Origin: Perognathus longimembris pacificus
Taxonomy: Eukaryota > Chordata > Mammalia > Rodentia > Heteromyidae
Reading direction: 5' to 3'
Length of the DNA stretch: 64,000 nt
NCBI RefSeq assembly: GCF_023159225.1
Contig: NC_063170.1
Location: 28,608,301 to 28,672,300 of the forward strand
Positions within the stretch are counted from its first letter, which is position 1, and the number at the start of each line of letters is the position of its first letter. Made by a program: the position numbers and the translations under genes. Under the pieces are notes generated by a model. That model was not told the DNA's origin. It saw only the letters and a program-made list of their open reading frames with translations, and did no database searches. Shown one piece after another: positions 25,601 to 38,500 of the stretch.

Positions 25601-28600
25601 CTTTATAATGCTTCACTTTCTAAATTCATTTTATTTAATTTTATGCTAATGATAGTAACAACCAAGGATTTTGTGAGGAAGCTTAGAGATTGACTTTCTT
25701 ACATAATGACAAATCTAGGATCAGATTCCAGTTCTATATGCAACTTCTGTTTGGCCATGTAAATGAGAGCCAGGTGCAGTAGCTCATGCCTGTAATCCTA
25801 GCTATTCAGGAGGCTGAAATTTGAGGTTGAGCTTCAAAACCAGCCTGTGAGACTTTAGCTTCAGTTAACCAGCAAAAATCTGGAAGTATGGCTGGCTTAA
25901 GAGAGTGCCAGATCCTGAGCTCAAACTTCAGTATTAGTATTTTGAATATTCTGTAGTTGTATCACTAAAAGAAGGGGGAAAAGAACTCATATCAAAACAA
26001 ATAGGCAGTGAAATTTTTGCTAAAATTGATATTTAAAGTCATGTTTCTAAAACAAACTTTGTCTAAGGGAGTGGTGAATCTGGAAGAAATATTAACAATT
26101 GTGAGAAATTAGTGATTTTTTAATTTGTAGAGATTAATTGGGTTACTTCCAGGGAGAAATGTTAATATAATAATGACATCTGAAAATTCCTGCCTACATA
26201 TGAAAAAATTGATCAGTTTGCCAGATAGCTAGCTCCTCTGGCTTTCTCCCAGTGCTGTTTAAGATTTAAATTTCTCTTGAACTCTTCTCTGTGAAAGAAC
26301 TATAGTGTCTACAGCTCTTGTTTAGCAAGATTGAATTTACATTAAAAAAGAGCAGTCTCTGAGTTATAGTCTAAGTTAAGGTAATTATTGTTTTCAATTC
26401 ACAGTTTGATGACTTTTATAAACTGTCATTAGTTAACAAGAAGTAAGCACACAATGTAACTGTATGAAATAAGTGTTCTAGACTACTGTTTGGTATATAC
26501 AGGTCCTACTGAACTTAATGATTTTTTAAGACATTAGTATCTGTAGTTGTATGTGTATGTGCGCGTGAGTGCGTGTGCATGTACATACACGTTCTCAGGA
26601 TCTGAGCACTATCATCCCTCAGCATTTTTGCTCAAGGCTGATGCCCTACAATTTGAGTCACAGCTCCACTTCTGGCTTTTTAGTATATAATTGGAGATAA
26701 TAGTCTCATAATCTTTCTTGCTAGGGCTGGCTTTACACTGGAATCCTCAGAACTCAGCTTTGTGAGTAGCTAGGAACAGGAATGAGTGACTATGAACTAA
26801 TTAGCCATCTGCTAGCTTTTGTTTGGTTTTTTGCCAGTCCTGGGGCTTGAACTCATGACCTGAGCAGTGTCCCTGGCTTCTTTTTGCTCAAGGCTAACAC
26901 TCTACCACTTGAGCCACAGAGCCACTTTCGTTTTTTTCTATATATGTGGTGCTGAGGAATCGAACCCAGAGCTTCATGTATACGAGACGAACACTTTACC
27001 ACTAGGCCATATTCCCAGCCCCTCTGCTAGCTTTTATTATGGTAAAATATACATATTAATGAAATTCACCTTTGGACACTTCTAAGTGCACAATATAGTA
27101 GCAGGAAGTACCGTACTTATAGTGCCTGGTGGCCATCACCACTGCCATTTAACCATAAATTTTACAAATAACTTTTAATAAGATTAAGCACATTTTGCTT
27201 ATCTGTTCATCTGTCTGAGAACTAGCACCTGCTTTTGATAGTTGATATGACTTTTCAAGTAGCATAAATGATAAATTTGATAGGATCAAAAGTATCATGT
27301 CATTAAATAAACAGTTTCTTAAGCAAGCTTGTTAGAGACTAATGATAGAGACATCGTCTGTGTCATTGAAAGCTTTTCTTAACCTTGCTATCAAATGCAT
27401 TTTAGATATAGCCTAAAATGTCAACCCTAAAGTAACCCAGTATCAATGACCTTCCTTTTTCTTCTTTTTTCTGTTACAGATCCAGACTTTACTTACCTAG
27501 GAGGTATTTTAAATCCCATCCCAGGTTTAGTATATTACCTGCTTTACCCATGGCATATTTTATTAGTCTTGTTTTCCTTTGAACATTATTCATTTATTCT
27601 TTCTAGATTGCCAGTTTGAGCTCTCAGGAGCTGATGGAATAGTGCGTTCTAGTCAGGTAGAACAAGAAGACAAAACAAAACCTGGACAAGCCGTTGATTG
27701 CATATGGACAATTAAAGCCACTCCAAAAGCAAAGGTACAGTTATATGTTGAATCACTTCTGAGAAGTACATAATAATAGCTGATTTGTGCAGTGTGTTGT
27801 TTTAGTTTACATAAATATTTGGTGGTATAAACTGATACCACAGATTTTCTGTGTTGCCCCAGGCTGGCCTCCAGCTCACAATCCTCCTGTCTCAGCCTCT
27901 TGAATATGGAATTATAGGCCTGCACCACTACACGTGATAACAACTTTTTTTTTCTTTTTTGTCAGCCATGGGACTTGAACTCTGGACCTGGGTGCTGTCC
28001 CTGAGCTCATCAGCTCAAGGCCAGTGCTCTAGCTCTATACTACTAGAGCCACAGTGCCACTTCCTGGTAACAACTTTTGAAAATGCTAATTTTATGTCTT
28101 TTCCTTTCTTGGGAACCCACTAAGACTTTAGCATTGTTATAAATCAAAATATAAATATCAGAAACATTACTTATATATTAAGATCCTTAATTTTAAAAGA
28201 TTAAGATTCTTAAAATCAGCCAGATACTAATGGCTGCTCATGAGGCCAAGGTCCGAGGATTGCCATTCAGAGCCAGCCTGAGCAGCAGATCTGTGAGACT
28301 ATATCTCCAATCAACCACCAGAAAGATGGAAGTGAAGCTATGGCTCAAGTGGTAGAGCACTACCCTTGAGCAGAAATGCTCAAGGACAGCACCCTGAATT
28401 CAAAATATATGGATTTTTAATTGATGAATGCAAGTCTTGATCAATATGACCAAATACCCATAAAATCCTTTCTTATGGAAGGAAGATAAGGTTGGAGAGA
28501 TTACTGTATCTTCCAATATCTGCCCTAACTTCTAACTTTGTAACCTGGGTTTGTCCTATAAGTGTAATGCACAAACATGCTGAGTCTTATTCTGTGTTCC

Positions 28601-29455
28601 TACTGTGCTGCCTTTGCTGATCACATGGAGTCTCTGGAAAGTTCTGCAAGGAAGAATGTTTTTAAATAACTTTCACAGATTGAAGCTGGCTGCTAACTAC
28701 TATCACTTTTTGCATTTAATTTATACTTGTAGGAATACAACAGACTTAAAATTAGAATTTAACATATATATATGAAAAGACATCAAAAACTGATGATTGC
28801 CAGGAAAAACAAAATCCAGTTACAGTGATTAACTTTTTCTTTTCCCAATAATAAGTAGTTTTGAGCTGGGTGCTGGTGGTACATATCTGCTAGCCTAGCT
28901 ACTCAAAGGGCTGAGAACTGAGGATCAAAATTTGAAGTCTGTGAGACTTAACTCCAGTTAATGAGCAAAAAGCAGAAGTAGTGCTTTGGATCAAGTGGTA
29001 GAGCACCAGACGAGCAAAAGAGCTCAGGAACAGCACCCAGGTCCTGAGTTCAAACCCCAGTACCATTAAAAAAAAGTTAGTGAGTTATAGCTCACACAGT
29101 ACTTGGAGGACATTTAGAAACTTTCATTTATTGTGCTTCCTTTAAAGGAAAAAAAGATTAAAATTTGAGATTCAAATCAAGAGTTTAAAAATGACAAATC
29201 CAAAGACAGAAATAAATTTAAAATGCAGAGCTGAGAGTTTGGCTCAAGTGGTAGAGTGCCTGCCTAGCAAGCACAAAGTCCTGGGTTTAAACCCCTGGAC
29301 CACACATATAAAAAGAGAGAGAGAAATTTTTTTTTTTTAATCTAGGCCAGGCATGAGTGGCTCATAGCTGTACTCCTAGCTATTGAGTAGTCTGAGATCT
29401 AAGGATGACAGTTCAAAACCAGCCAGAGCAGGAAAGTTTATGAGCCTTATCTCCA

Positions 29456-29511
<56 letters not shown>

Positions 29512-32500
29512 CTCTCAAAGCTGGGTGGTGTGTGGCACTTCCCTAAAATTCTAGTTACTTGGAAAGCTGACATAGGAAGATCTCAAGTTGGAGGATGCCC
29601 TGGGATTCATACTAAAGCCCTATCAATAAAAAAGAAAATCAACTAGAATGCTGATATCTTATTCTTGTAATCCTAGCTATTCAAAGAAACTGAGATCTGG
29701 AGAATCAAAGTTTGAAGCCAGCCCAGGCAGAAATTTCACAAAACTTTAAAAGGTGACACTAGGCAGACCTCTGGCAGGGTTGAGCTGGGAAACAAATACA
29801 CCACATGTAATATTAGAGATGGGAAAGGTCATATATCAACCTCAGTAAAAATTAAAAACTATTGTACAAAAGAACCGAAAAACAACAAGTGAGAAAATGA
29901 TCTGAATAGACATTTCTCAAAAGAAGACATATAAATAGGTAAAAAGTATTTTTTTTAAATCTTAGCATCACTGTCAGAAATATGCAAATCAAGACCATAG
30001 TGAGTTACTCTTTCACCCCAGTTAGAATGGCTATTCCCAAGAACACAAAAAGTACAAGTGCTGTAGAGGCTGTGTTTGGAGAAAGGAGAACTCTTACAGA
30101 CTCACACACTGTGGGAATGTAACTGAGTTACAGCCACTGTGAAAAACAGTGTGAAGGTTCCTCCAAAAACTAGAAATAGGTTTCCCATATGATCTAGAGA
30201 TTGATACTGGTAATATATCCAAAGGAAAAGAAATTTATATGTCAAAGAGATATGCACACTTTCATATTTATTGCAATACTGGTCACACTAGCCAAACTAG
30301 AATTGACTGAGTGTCCTTCAACAGAAGAATGGACCAAAAATGTTATATTACACAAGAGAATATTATTTATCCATGAAAAATAATGAAACCCTTTCATTTC
30401 AGCAGCATGTTTGAGCCTGGACTACATTATGTCAAGAGAAATAAGCAGCATATAGAAAGATAAGTATCACATGTTCTCACTTAGATATGGAAGCTAAAAA
30501 TCTGGCCCCATAGTGGAAAATAAAATAGTGGTTAGCAAAGTTTGGAAAGTAGGAGGGAAGATGAGGAGAGGGAAAGAGGATGGCTAATGGGCAGCAAAGA
30601 GGCAAGTGAGTAGATGGAGTAACTTATGGTTGACAATAACTATTTCAACATAGGTGGTAGAGCGGCCTTTTCAACTATTTTCTACATGATGGCATATGCT
30701 TGATGCTAATGCTAATCACTCTGATCTGATCATTACACACTGTACTGAAATTGAAATATCACACTCTTTCCCATAAATATGTGCAATTTCTGTATGTGAA
30801 AAATAAAAAGTACCCAGGCACAGTGGTACACGCCTGTAATCCCAGTTACTTATGAGGCAGAGGTAGGAGGATCTTGGGCCAAACCTGGGCAAAAGCAAGA
30901 GATCTTATTTGACCATCAAAGTGACTGGGTGTGGCTCAAGTGGGATGGCATGTGCAAGAGTTAACTGGGCTCAAGATAGCACGTGCAAGGGTAAGACTGA
31001 GCTCACCATCCAGTACTGTTCTAAAAAAAAAATGACAATGAAACAAATTTAAATAGAAATGTAGTGGGAAAAACAACTATTAGATGGACTATGAGTACCT
31101 GATGACAAAATGGAAAAGAATAACAGGAATCTGTACATTAAGAAATGTAGAAAGTTCACAAATTTATTGATTCAAACAAGTATAAATGGGAGAATGAGAG
31201 ACTTTAAGAGATAATTGTATGTTTGATACTGACTGATATTTGATGCAAGAAGTATCTCATTTGTCTGGCTTGGATTGTACATATGGAACTGTTTACAAAT
31301 GAAATTATTTAATGTCTAGGATTTGTTTTAGATTATCAAAAGAGAACATTGAGGTTGGAGGCACGGCTCAGTTGGAGCATGCAAGCAAATGTGCAAAAGT
31401 GGCAGGTACCAAGATCCAGTCCCCGTCACAGACCCAAAAGAAAAGGGAACATTATCAACTATTACATAACAATTTTATGTTAATAAATGGTTAAGTAATC
31501 TCAGTGGCATGGAGGGAATCCTATACCCCTCCATGCCCTTCCCACTCAGAACTCAAAACTGGTTATCAGGCTAAAGGAAAAGTATACTTAGGATATATTA
31601 GTATATATTGGGAAAAGTATATTCTGTCTAGAGAAACCGGGGAAAGCTGAGACAATGTCATCTAGAGAACAGAAACTACACAGGTAGAGAAACAGAAGCA
31701 CTGGCTCTGGGTTGCTATTCTGACTGCATTACATGCACAAATCCAAGGTAACTGGCCAAGGTGTTGAGAACCAGCCACAGCACAAGCCAGCACCCAAGTC
31801 TGAGTGGAATGCCAGGCCTACACAACATGGCAAAAGCTCTGAAATGGAGCCAGTCTGGAACCACCACCCAAAAGTGAGACAGAACTGGAGTCTGAGACTA
31901 ACTGGATGGACTTCCTGCTAAGAAATAGCAAAAATCAGGGGCATCATGTGGTATTTTTAACAGAATTCAGTGTCAATATGATACCCAAATATAGGATAAG
32001 ACAAAGATATGTACACAGAGAACTGGAATTTATGTTAAATTTTGAAATGAAAGATATCTCACAAAATTCCATCCAGATAACAAAATTGTCAGAAACTTTA
32101 AAGCAACACATAACAACCATGTTCCTCAAGGGAAGGATAAACCTAAGAAAAGGAAATATAAGAAAGTAGAGAAGCAAAGGATACAGAACCACTTGGAAAT
32201 TTCAGGACTAAAGATGAGAAATATAAGAAGTTTATAGAAATATTCACTGTACATAATTTCTATCAGAATGAAGATAGAAATTTAAAGATGAAGTTGGTGG
32301 AAATTATCCAATCTGAAATGCAAAACAAAATGAAAACAAATTGACAGAGCTTCAGAGCCTTGTAAAACAATGTCAGAAGGCCTAATAACCAACAGAGCTT
32401 GGCACAGAATAATATTTGAAGAAATAATTGTAGAAAAAAAATACAAAGTCTAGCAAAAGACATAAATGTGCAGGTTTAAGAAACTCAGATGACACCAGGC

Positions 32501-35500
32501 CAGGAGAAAGAACAGAAAAGGCCTGCACACATCACAGTCTGATCACTTGTAACCACAGGCTTCAAGATCTTAAGATCTGCCAGAGAAAGTAGTGCTTTTT
32601 GTATAAGAGAGCAATGATTTGAATGACTGCGGGTTTTCTTTAGAAATTATAAAAACTAAGAATAGCCAATTGTACTGGAGAATTTTTTTAAGAACGATGA
32701 ACTCAGAATCTTATACTGGAAAAACTTTCAGGAATAAGGGCACACTGAAGACATACTGGTGAAGGCAGAGTGAGGGTATTTGTTATCTCAGACCTTTTGT
32801 AAGAGAAACAATAACAAGAAATTCTTTAGACAAAAGAATAATGATGCTTAAGTTGTAGAAATTTGTGAATAAAAGACAGTAAACACTAAATATAAACCAC
32901 TTACCAATACAAGGAATGAGAGGCTATCACTTTATTATTGTTAAAAAGAAAATGGAAGCCAGGCACCCATGGAGGCTGAGGACCTCCTGATCTGAGTTCA
33001 AAGCCAGCTTGGGCAGGAAAGTACATTAGCCACCAAAAGACCAAAAGTGGGGTGGTAGACCAAAAGTGGTAGAATGCCAGCCTTGAGTGAAAAAAGCTAA
33101 GTGACAGTTTAGGCCCCAAGTTTAACCCCCAGTATGGACACACAAAGACGCGAGGAAGGAAGAAAATGATCTGTGCCTCCAAATCAGAGGACAGATTCCT
33201 TAAAAGCTACGTATACACTACCTACACACATCCGACCGGAAATACAGAAATTGAATCATGCTGTATTTATCCCAAAATTGAATTCATAGTTAAAAGCCTG
33301 ACAGAAAAGGCTGCACTGCTACACAGATTGCACTTCTTAAGAAGTGAGAGGAGAGCCAAAGCAAGCCCAAGTTAGTTTTACACACCCTGACAACCAGGGA
33401 AGGCATTTTAACAAAGTTACTGATAAAAAATTCCTCAAGAAGCTGCTGTAGAAGCCCTCAGCTATATATAAGGCTGTACATCTTTAACAGATACAGGATG
33501 AGGCTAGAGTCCAGGAGTGATTAGTTGAGGCTACCCTTTTCATGCCCTGTAGAGCAAGAGAAATTTCATACACACACACATATTGTATTGTCAGATTCAT
33601 GTTATCAATGCATTTCGGAACCTTAACTAAACGATTAACTTGGATATTTTACTACATTCACAATAGGAAGGTGTTATATTTTTATATAAGTTTAACTTAG
33701 ACTTTTAAGATTATATCTTTAAAAAGCATTCACTATAGACTTGAGTACAACCGTATATCTTTGAATAAAATAAAAGCAGCCTTGGTAACACCATAATTTT
33801 AAAAAGGTCTAAAAAAAAAGAAATGTAATAATGAAAGCCTACCTCTGTGTAATATAAATAAATACAGGAAGTAACTGTTTCAGACATCAAGATTATTTTG
33901 CTGATACTGAATTTTACCAGTTCACAGTTTTGGTTTTGGTGGTACTGGGATTTGAACTCAAGAGCTTTGTGCCTGGCACTTGAGCCAGATCCCAAGCACA
34001 CCTAGTTACTTGTTCCTCATTGGGAACAAGCATTATATTGAACATGATTTAGCTGATGGTCCTCTCATCTGAAGATTACAAGCAAATGGAGGAGACAGGT
34101 GAGTGAGATTGCAACCATAGGACCATGAGTAGTATGCTAGAGTGTAAGTAATAGAGAAAGAGAACTGATGATATGGTTAAGAAAAATATATTCCTTTTTT
34201 TCTCCCCTGTATGGAGGTTGAACCCAGGTTCTCCAGAGGTCGCAAACTTGCAAACTTCCTGCCTCTGGCTCCCTTATATCTAGGATTACAGCCATGAACC
34301 ACCGCACCCAACTGAAAACATAATTTTTTGTATTAAAATACATGCATGATGATGTTGTGATGTTTCAGAATAGGAAACCTATTTTATTGCATTTGTTTAC
34401 CATTCTCATGGAAATGGCAAACTAGTTGTTTCAAATAAACCAGAGTTACTTGGTCAGATTTTGAGCAATACTTTTTATTTGTTCTTAGTTCCATGCCATC
34501 AAGATAATCCACAGAGCAAAACTATGTGACATATTTTATTAAATAAAATAATAAAGCCCCTTAAATTAGTGGTATACCAATTTCTCAGGAAAGCAGCTCA
34601 AAGGAAGCTATATTCACTCATTAAATTTTTTTTTTTTTTGGCCAGTCCTGGGCCTTGGACTCAGGGCCTGAGCACTGTCCCTGGCTTCTTCCCGCTCAAG
34701 GCTAGCACTCTGCCACGTGAGCCACAGCGCCGCTTCTGGCCGTTTTTTCTGTATATGTGGTGCTGGGGAATCGAACCTAGGGCCTCATGTATCTGAGGCA
34801 GGCACTCTTGCCACTAGGCTATATCCCCAGCCCCACTCATTAAATTTTTAATTGTAGAGTCACATGAGCAATTAAATCTGGAAGAGTAAAAGTGTGTGTG
34901 TGTGTGTGCGTGCGTGCACGTGTGTGTATATGCATGTGTAAACATCTTATGGAGTGGGAAGGACACATATCAACCTGGGTTCAAATCCCTCTTCGAACAG
35001 CCATGAACAAGCTCCTAAACCAATCTCCAAAATAAGCAAAAGTCAGGGCTGGAGGTGTGGCTCAAGTGGTATGTGCCAGCCATGAGCAAACAAGCTAAGG
35101 AAGTATGAGAACCTGAGTTCGAGTTCTTATACTCCCCCGAGAAAGTAATAGCACTCAGTAACAAACTCCCTATAAAACTTGTAAAAAGCAAATGCTGATT
35201 GTGCTTTTTTTCACAATACAGTTTGTATCTGGACGTGCACAATTTGTCATTTAAGGACTGGGATATTTAAACTAAAGTGTGCAAGAATCAAATAATGGAT
35301 GTGACAGGACATTCTATAAATAAACATGTTGATAAAGTGAGAGGAGATAAGGTTTTCCATATACTACTACAAAAAAAGGGATATGTATATCTTATATTTA
35401 GACTTTAGAACATACAGAAAAAAACTGAAAGAAATATTTCACCACACTGATTGTTAGAATAATAAAATTGAATGACTCATTTTTTCTAAGTCATTTCCAT

Positions 35501-38500
35501 GAGATTGCCTTTATACTGATGAAATTGTCAGACAGTTGATACCTCATGTGGCAGAAAGCTAAATCTCTTTTTAGATTTCTTAAGGTTTGCTTCTATTTTA
35601 ACACAGCAAGAAATGTTCCAATAGGCTTACATCCTTTAACTGCTTGCGTATCAGCCTTTTATCTATTCGGTTTTCCTGTTACCTGTCATAATTCAGTCTT
35701 ACCATGTTGGCTGTAGATAATAGCAATAGAAAAGTTTAAATTAATGAACCATTTTTAAAAGCAGTGTTTTTGTGTTTCATTGTTTCAGATTTATTTGAGG
35801 TTCCTAGATTACCAAATGGAGCACTCAAATGAATGCAAGAGAAATTTTGTTGCTGTCTATGATGGGAGCAGTGCCATTGAGAATCTGAAGGCCAAGTTCT
35901 GCAGCACTGTGGCCAATGATGTAACCCTCAAAACTGGAGTTGGGGTTGTCCGTATGTGGGCAGATGAAGGCAGTCGGCTTAGCAGGTTTCGAATGCTTTT
36001 CACATCCTTTATAGAGCGTAAGTATACAATTCCTGTAGCATGGCACACATGCACTGGAGCTTGAACTTAAAACCTGGATGTTGTCTCTTAATTTCTTTTT
36101 GCTGAAGGCTACTGCTCTACCAATTGAGCCACAAGTCTACTTCTTGCTTTTTGGTGGCTACTTGGAGAAAAGTCAGATAGCATTGATTTTTTTTTTTTTT
36201 TACCAACTTTTTGGATCTAGTTTCTTACACTTTCAGTTGTCAAATGTTCTTGTCTCCTCAATCTGTGACAGCTACTCAGTCTTTCTTGGTGATTGATGAT
36301 GTTGACCATGAAAGAGTACTGGTCAGTGATTTTAGTAGAAAGTCCATTGATTTGAGTTTGTCTAATGTCTTCATATGGTTCTATTGAAAACATGCATTTC
36401 TTCAAGAATATAACTGTGCTTTCTCTGGGCATCATATTAGGACAGGAGGGTCTTAAAAATATGGATATGTCTTGTTGGCCATGATATTAACTTTGTTAAG
36501 GTGCTGTCAATCCATTTTCTCCAACCTATACCCACTAATTTGAGCATCCATTGATAGTGTCTGCCTGTAACTTGCAAGAGACATCCCCTTAGTGTTGAGT
36601 TGATGGCGCTCTTCAGTTTGCATTGCACCTTCTACATTCATTAGAATTCTGTGAGGAAAAGCTAGTCTTTTCCCCTCATTTATTCAGTGTTTTTAAAGTA
36701 ATATCCACCCATAAATGCCTTTATCCTATTATTATGTCATACTGTAGAGCTAGTATTACTCTAGAATACTCACATTTTGTGGACTGGTGTCCAACCTTTG
36801 GCCAGGGGTGCCTCCTGAGTTTGCCTTCCACGTTCCCTCAGTGCCCAGCCATCTTTGACCCTTTCCTACCTCCACTGGGTGGGCCAGGCACAGCCTTTTG
36901 AGCCTGCTGCAGCCCTGGGGCCAATCATATTTCTTTTTACTATGAGAAACCTGACTTTATCCAATCTATTCTAGTGTTCACATCATTTCAAAATCGCTGG
37001 CCACTATCTCTGAGAACTTCCCCAATATGCTGTTTTGTCTATAGTTCTTTTTTTTTGTAGACAGCCTTTTTTTTTTTAACAGCCTTGCTGTTAAAATACC
37101 ATTTTTCTCTTACTTAGGTTAATTGTGTTTCTCTCTCCTTTTCTTGTGGGTATGTGATGTACTTAGTCATTTGTGACTTTATATTTTGTTTTGTATTCAT
37201 GCCATATCACAGTTACTTTAAATTGATTTTGTTTGAGGGCACTTAGAGGACTCTTGTCAGAGCTGCACAGAGAGATGCACTTGAAAAGCAACATTTCCTC
37301 CTGTGCATCAGGCCCCTCCCTCCTCTCTGTCAAGCCCTTCCCTTATTCTCCATATTCTATGCCAATCCATTCTGCTTTGTACAAATGAGCATATGTGTTT
37401 ATATGTTCTTATGTCTTCTTTGTTCTTACATGAAGGAAGCAGAATTTTTTTGCACTTTGTATGTTTTCACCTAACATATATTGGATATTTTCCCTTAATA
37501 TGTATTGGATATCACTTCATGTCAGTTTACAGAAATGATCTTAAGTATTTTAGCTGTAGAGCAAGAATACTATATAGCATCTCTATTCAGTTTCTTATTT
37601 ATGGACATACGGTTAATTGCCAATATTCTACAATTACAAATAGTGCTATCACCAATAATGTTTTATATGTGTATACTATCATATTGTTGGAGATGTATCA
37701 CCAAAACAGACTCTGCAAGTGAAATTATTTGGTCTAAAGATCAAGGACAGATTTTTTTTTTCAAATTTTTATTATCAAACTGATGTACAGAGAGGTTACA
37801 GTTTCATACGTTAGGCAATGGATACATTTCTTGTACTGTTTGTTACCCTGTCCCTCATACCCCCCTCCCTCCTCCCCCTTTCCCTTCCCCCACCCCCAAG
37901 GTGTTCAGTTCACTTACACCAAACAGTTTTGCAAGTATTGCTTTTGTAGTTGTTTGTCTTTTATTATCCTGTGTCTCTCAAATTTGGTATTCCCTTTCAA
38001 TTTCCTACTTCCAATACCAGTATACATGGTTTCCAATATACTCAGATAACATTACAGAGATAGTGTAGGTACAACCACAGGAAGGTGATACAAGAACATC
38101 ATCAATAATAGAAGCTACATATACACATAGGACGTTGAAAGTAGTTACAACTGTGATATAACAATCATTTCCATAAAATGGAGTTCATTTCACTTAGCAT
38201 CATCTTATGTGTTCATAAGGGTATAGCTATTGGGCCTTGTGATGCTCTGCTATGACTTGCCTAAACCTGTACTAATTATTCCCAATAAGGGAGACCATAG
38301 AGTCCATGTTTCTTTGGGTCTGGCTCACTTCACTTAGTATAATTTTTTCCAAGTCCTTCCATTTCCTTACAAATGGGACAATTTCATTCTTTCTGATAGA
38401 GGCATAAAATTCCATTGTGTATATGTACCACATTTTCCTGATCCATTCGTCTACTGAGGGGCATCTGGGTTGGTTCCAGATTCTCGCTATGACAAATTGT

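Noticed and set aside
29376..29646. Frames coding long His-Thr or Cys-Val repeats
   Set aside because: Translation of a (CA)n microsatellite. The same happens at 19490-19723 and 54554-54826.
31906..32169. 87-residue frame as a possible small gene
   Set aside because: It lies in A-rich sequence with L1/HAL1-like phrases in intron 6. The better reading is repeat debris.
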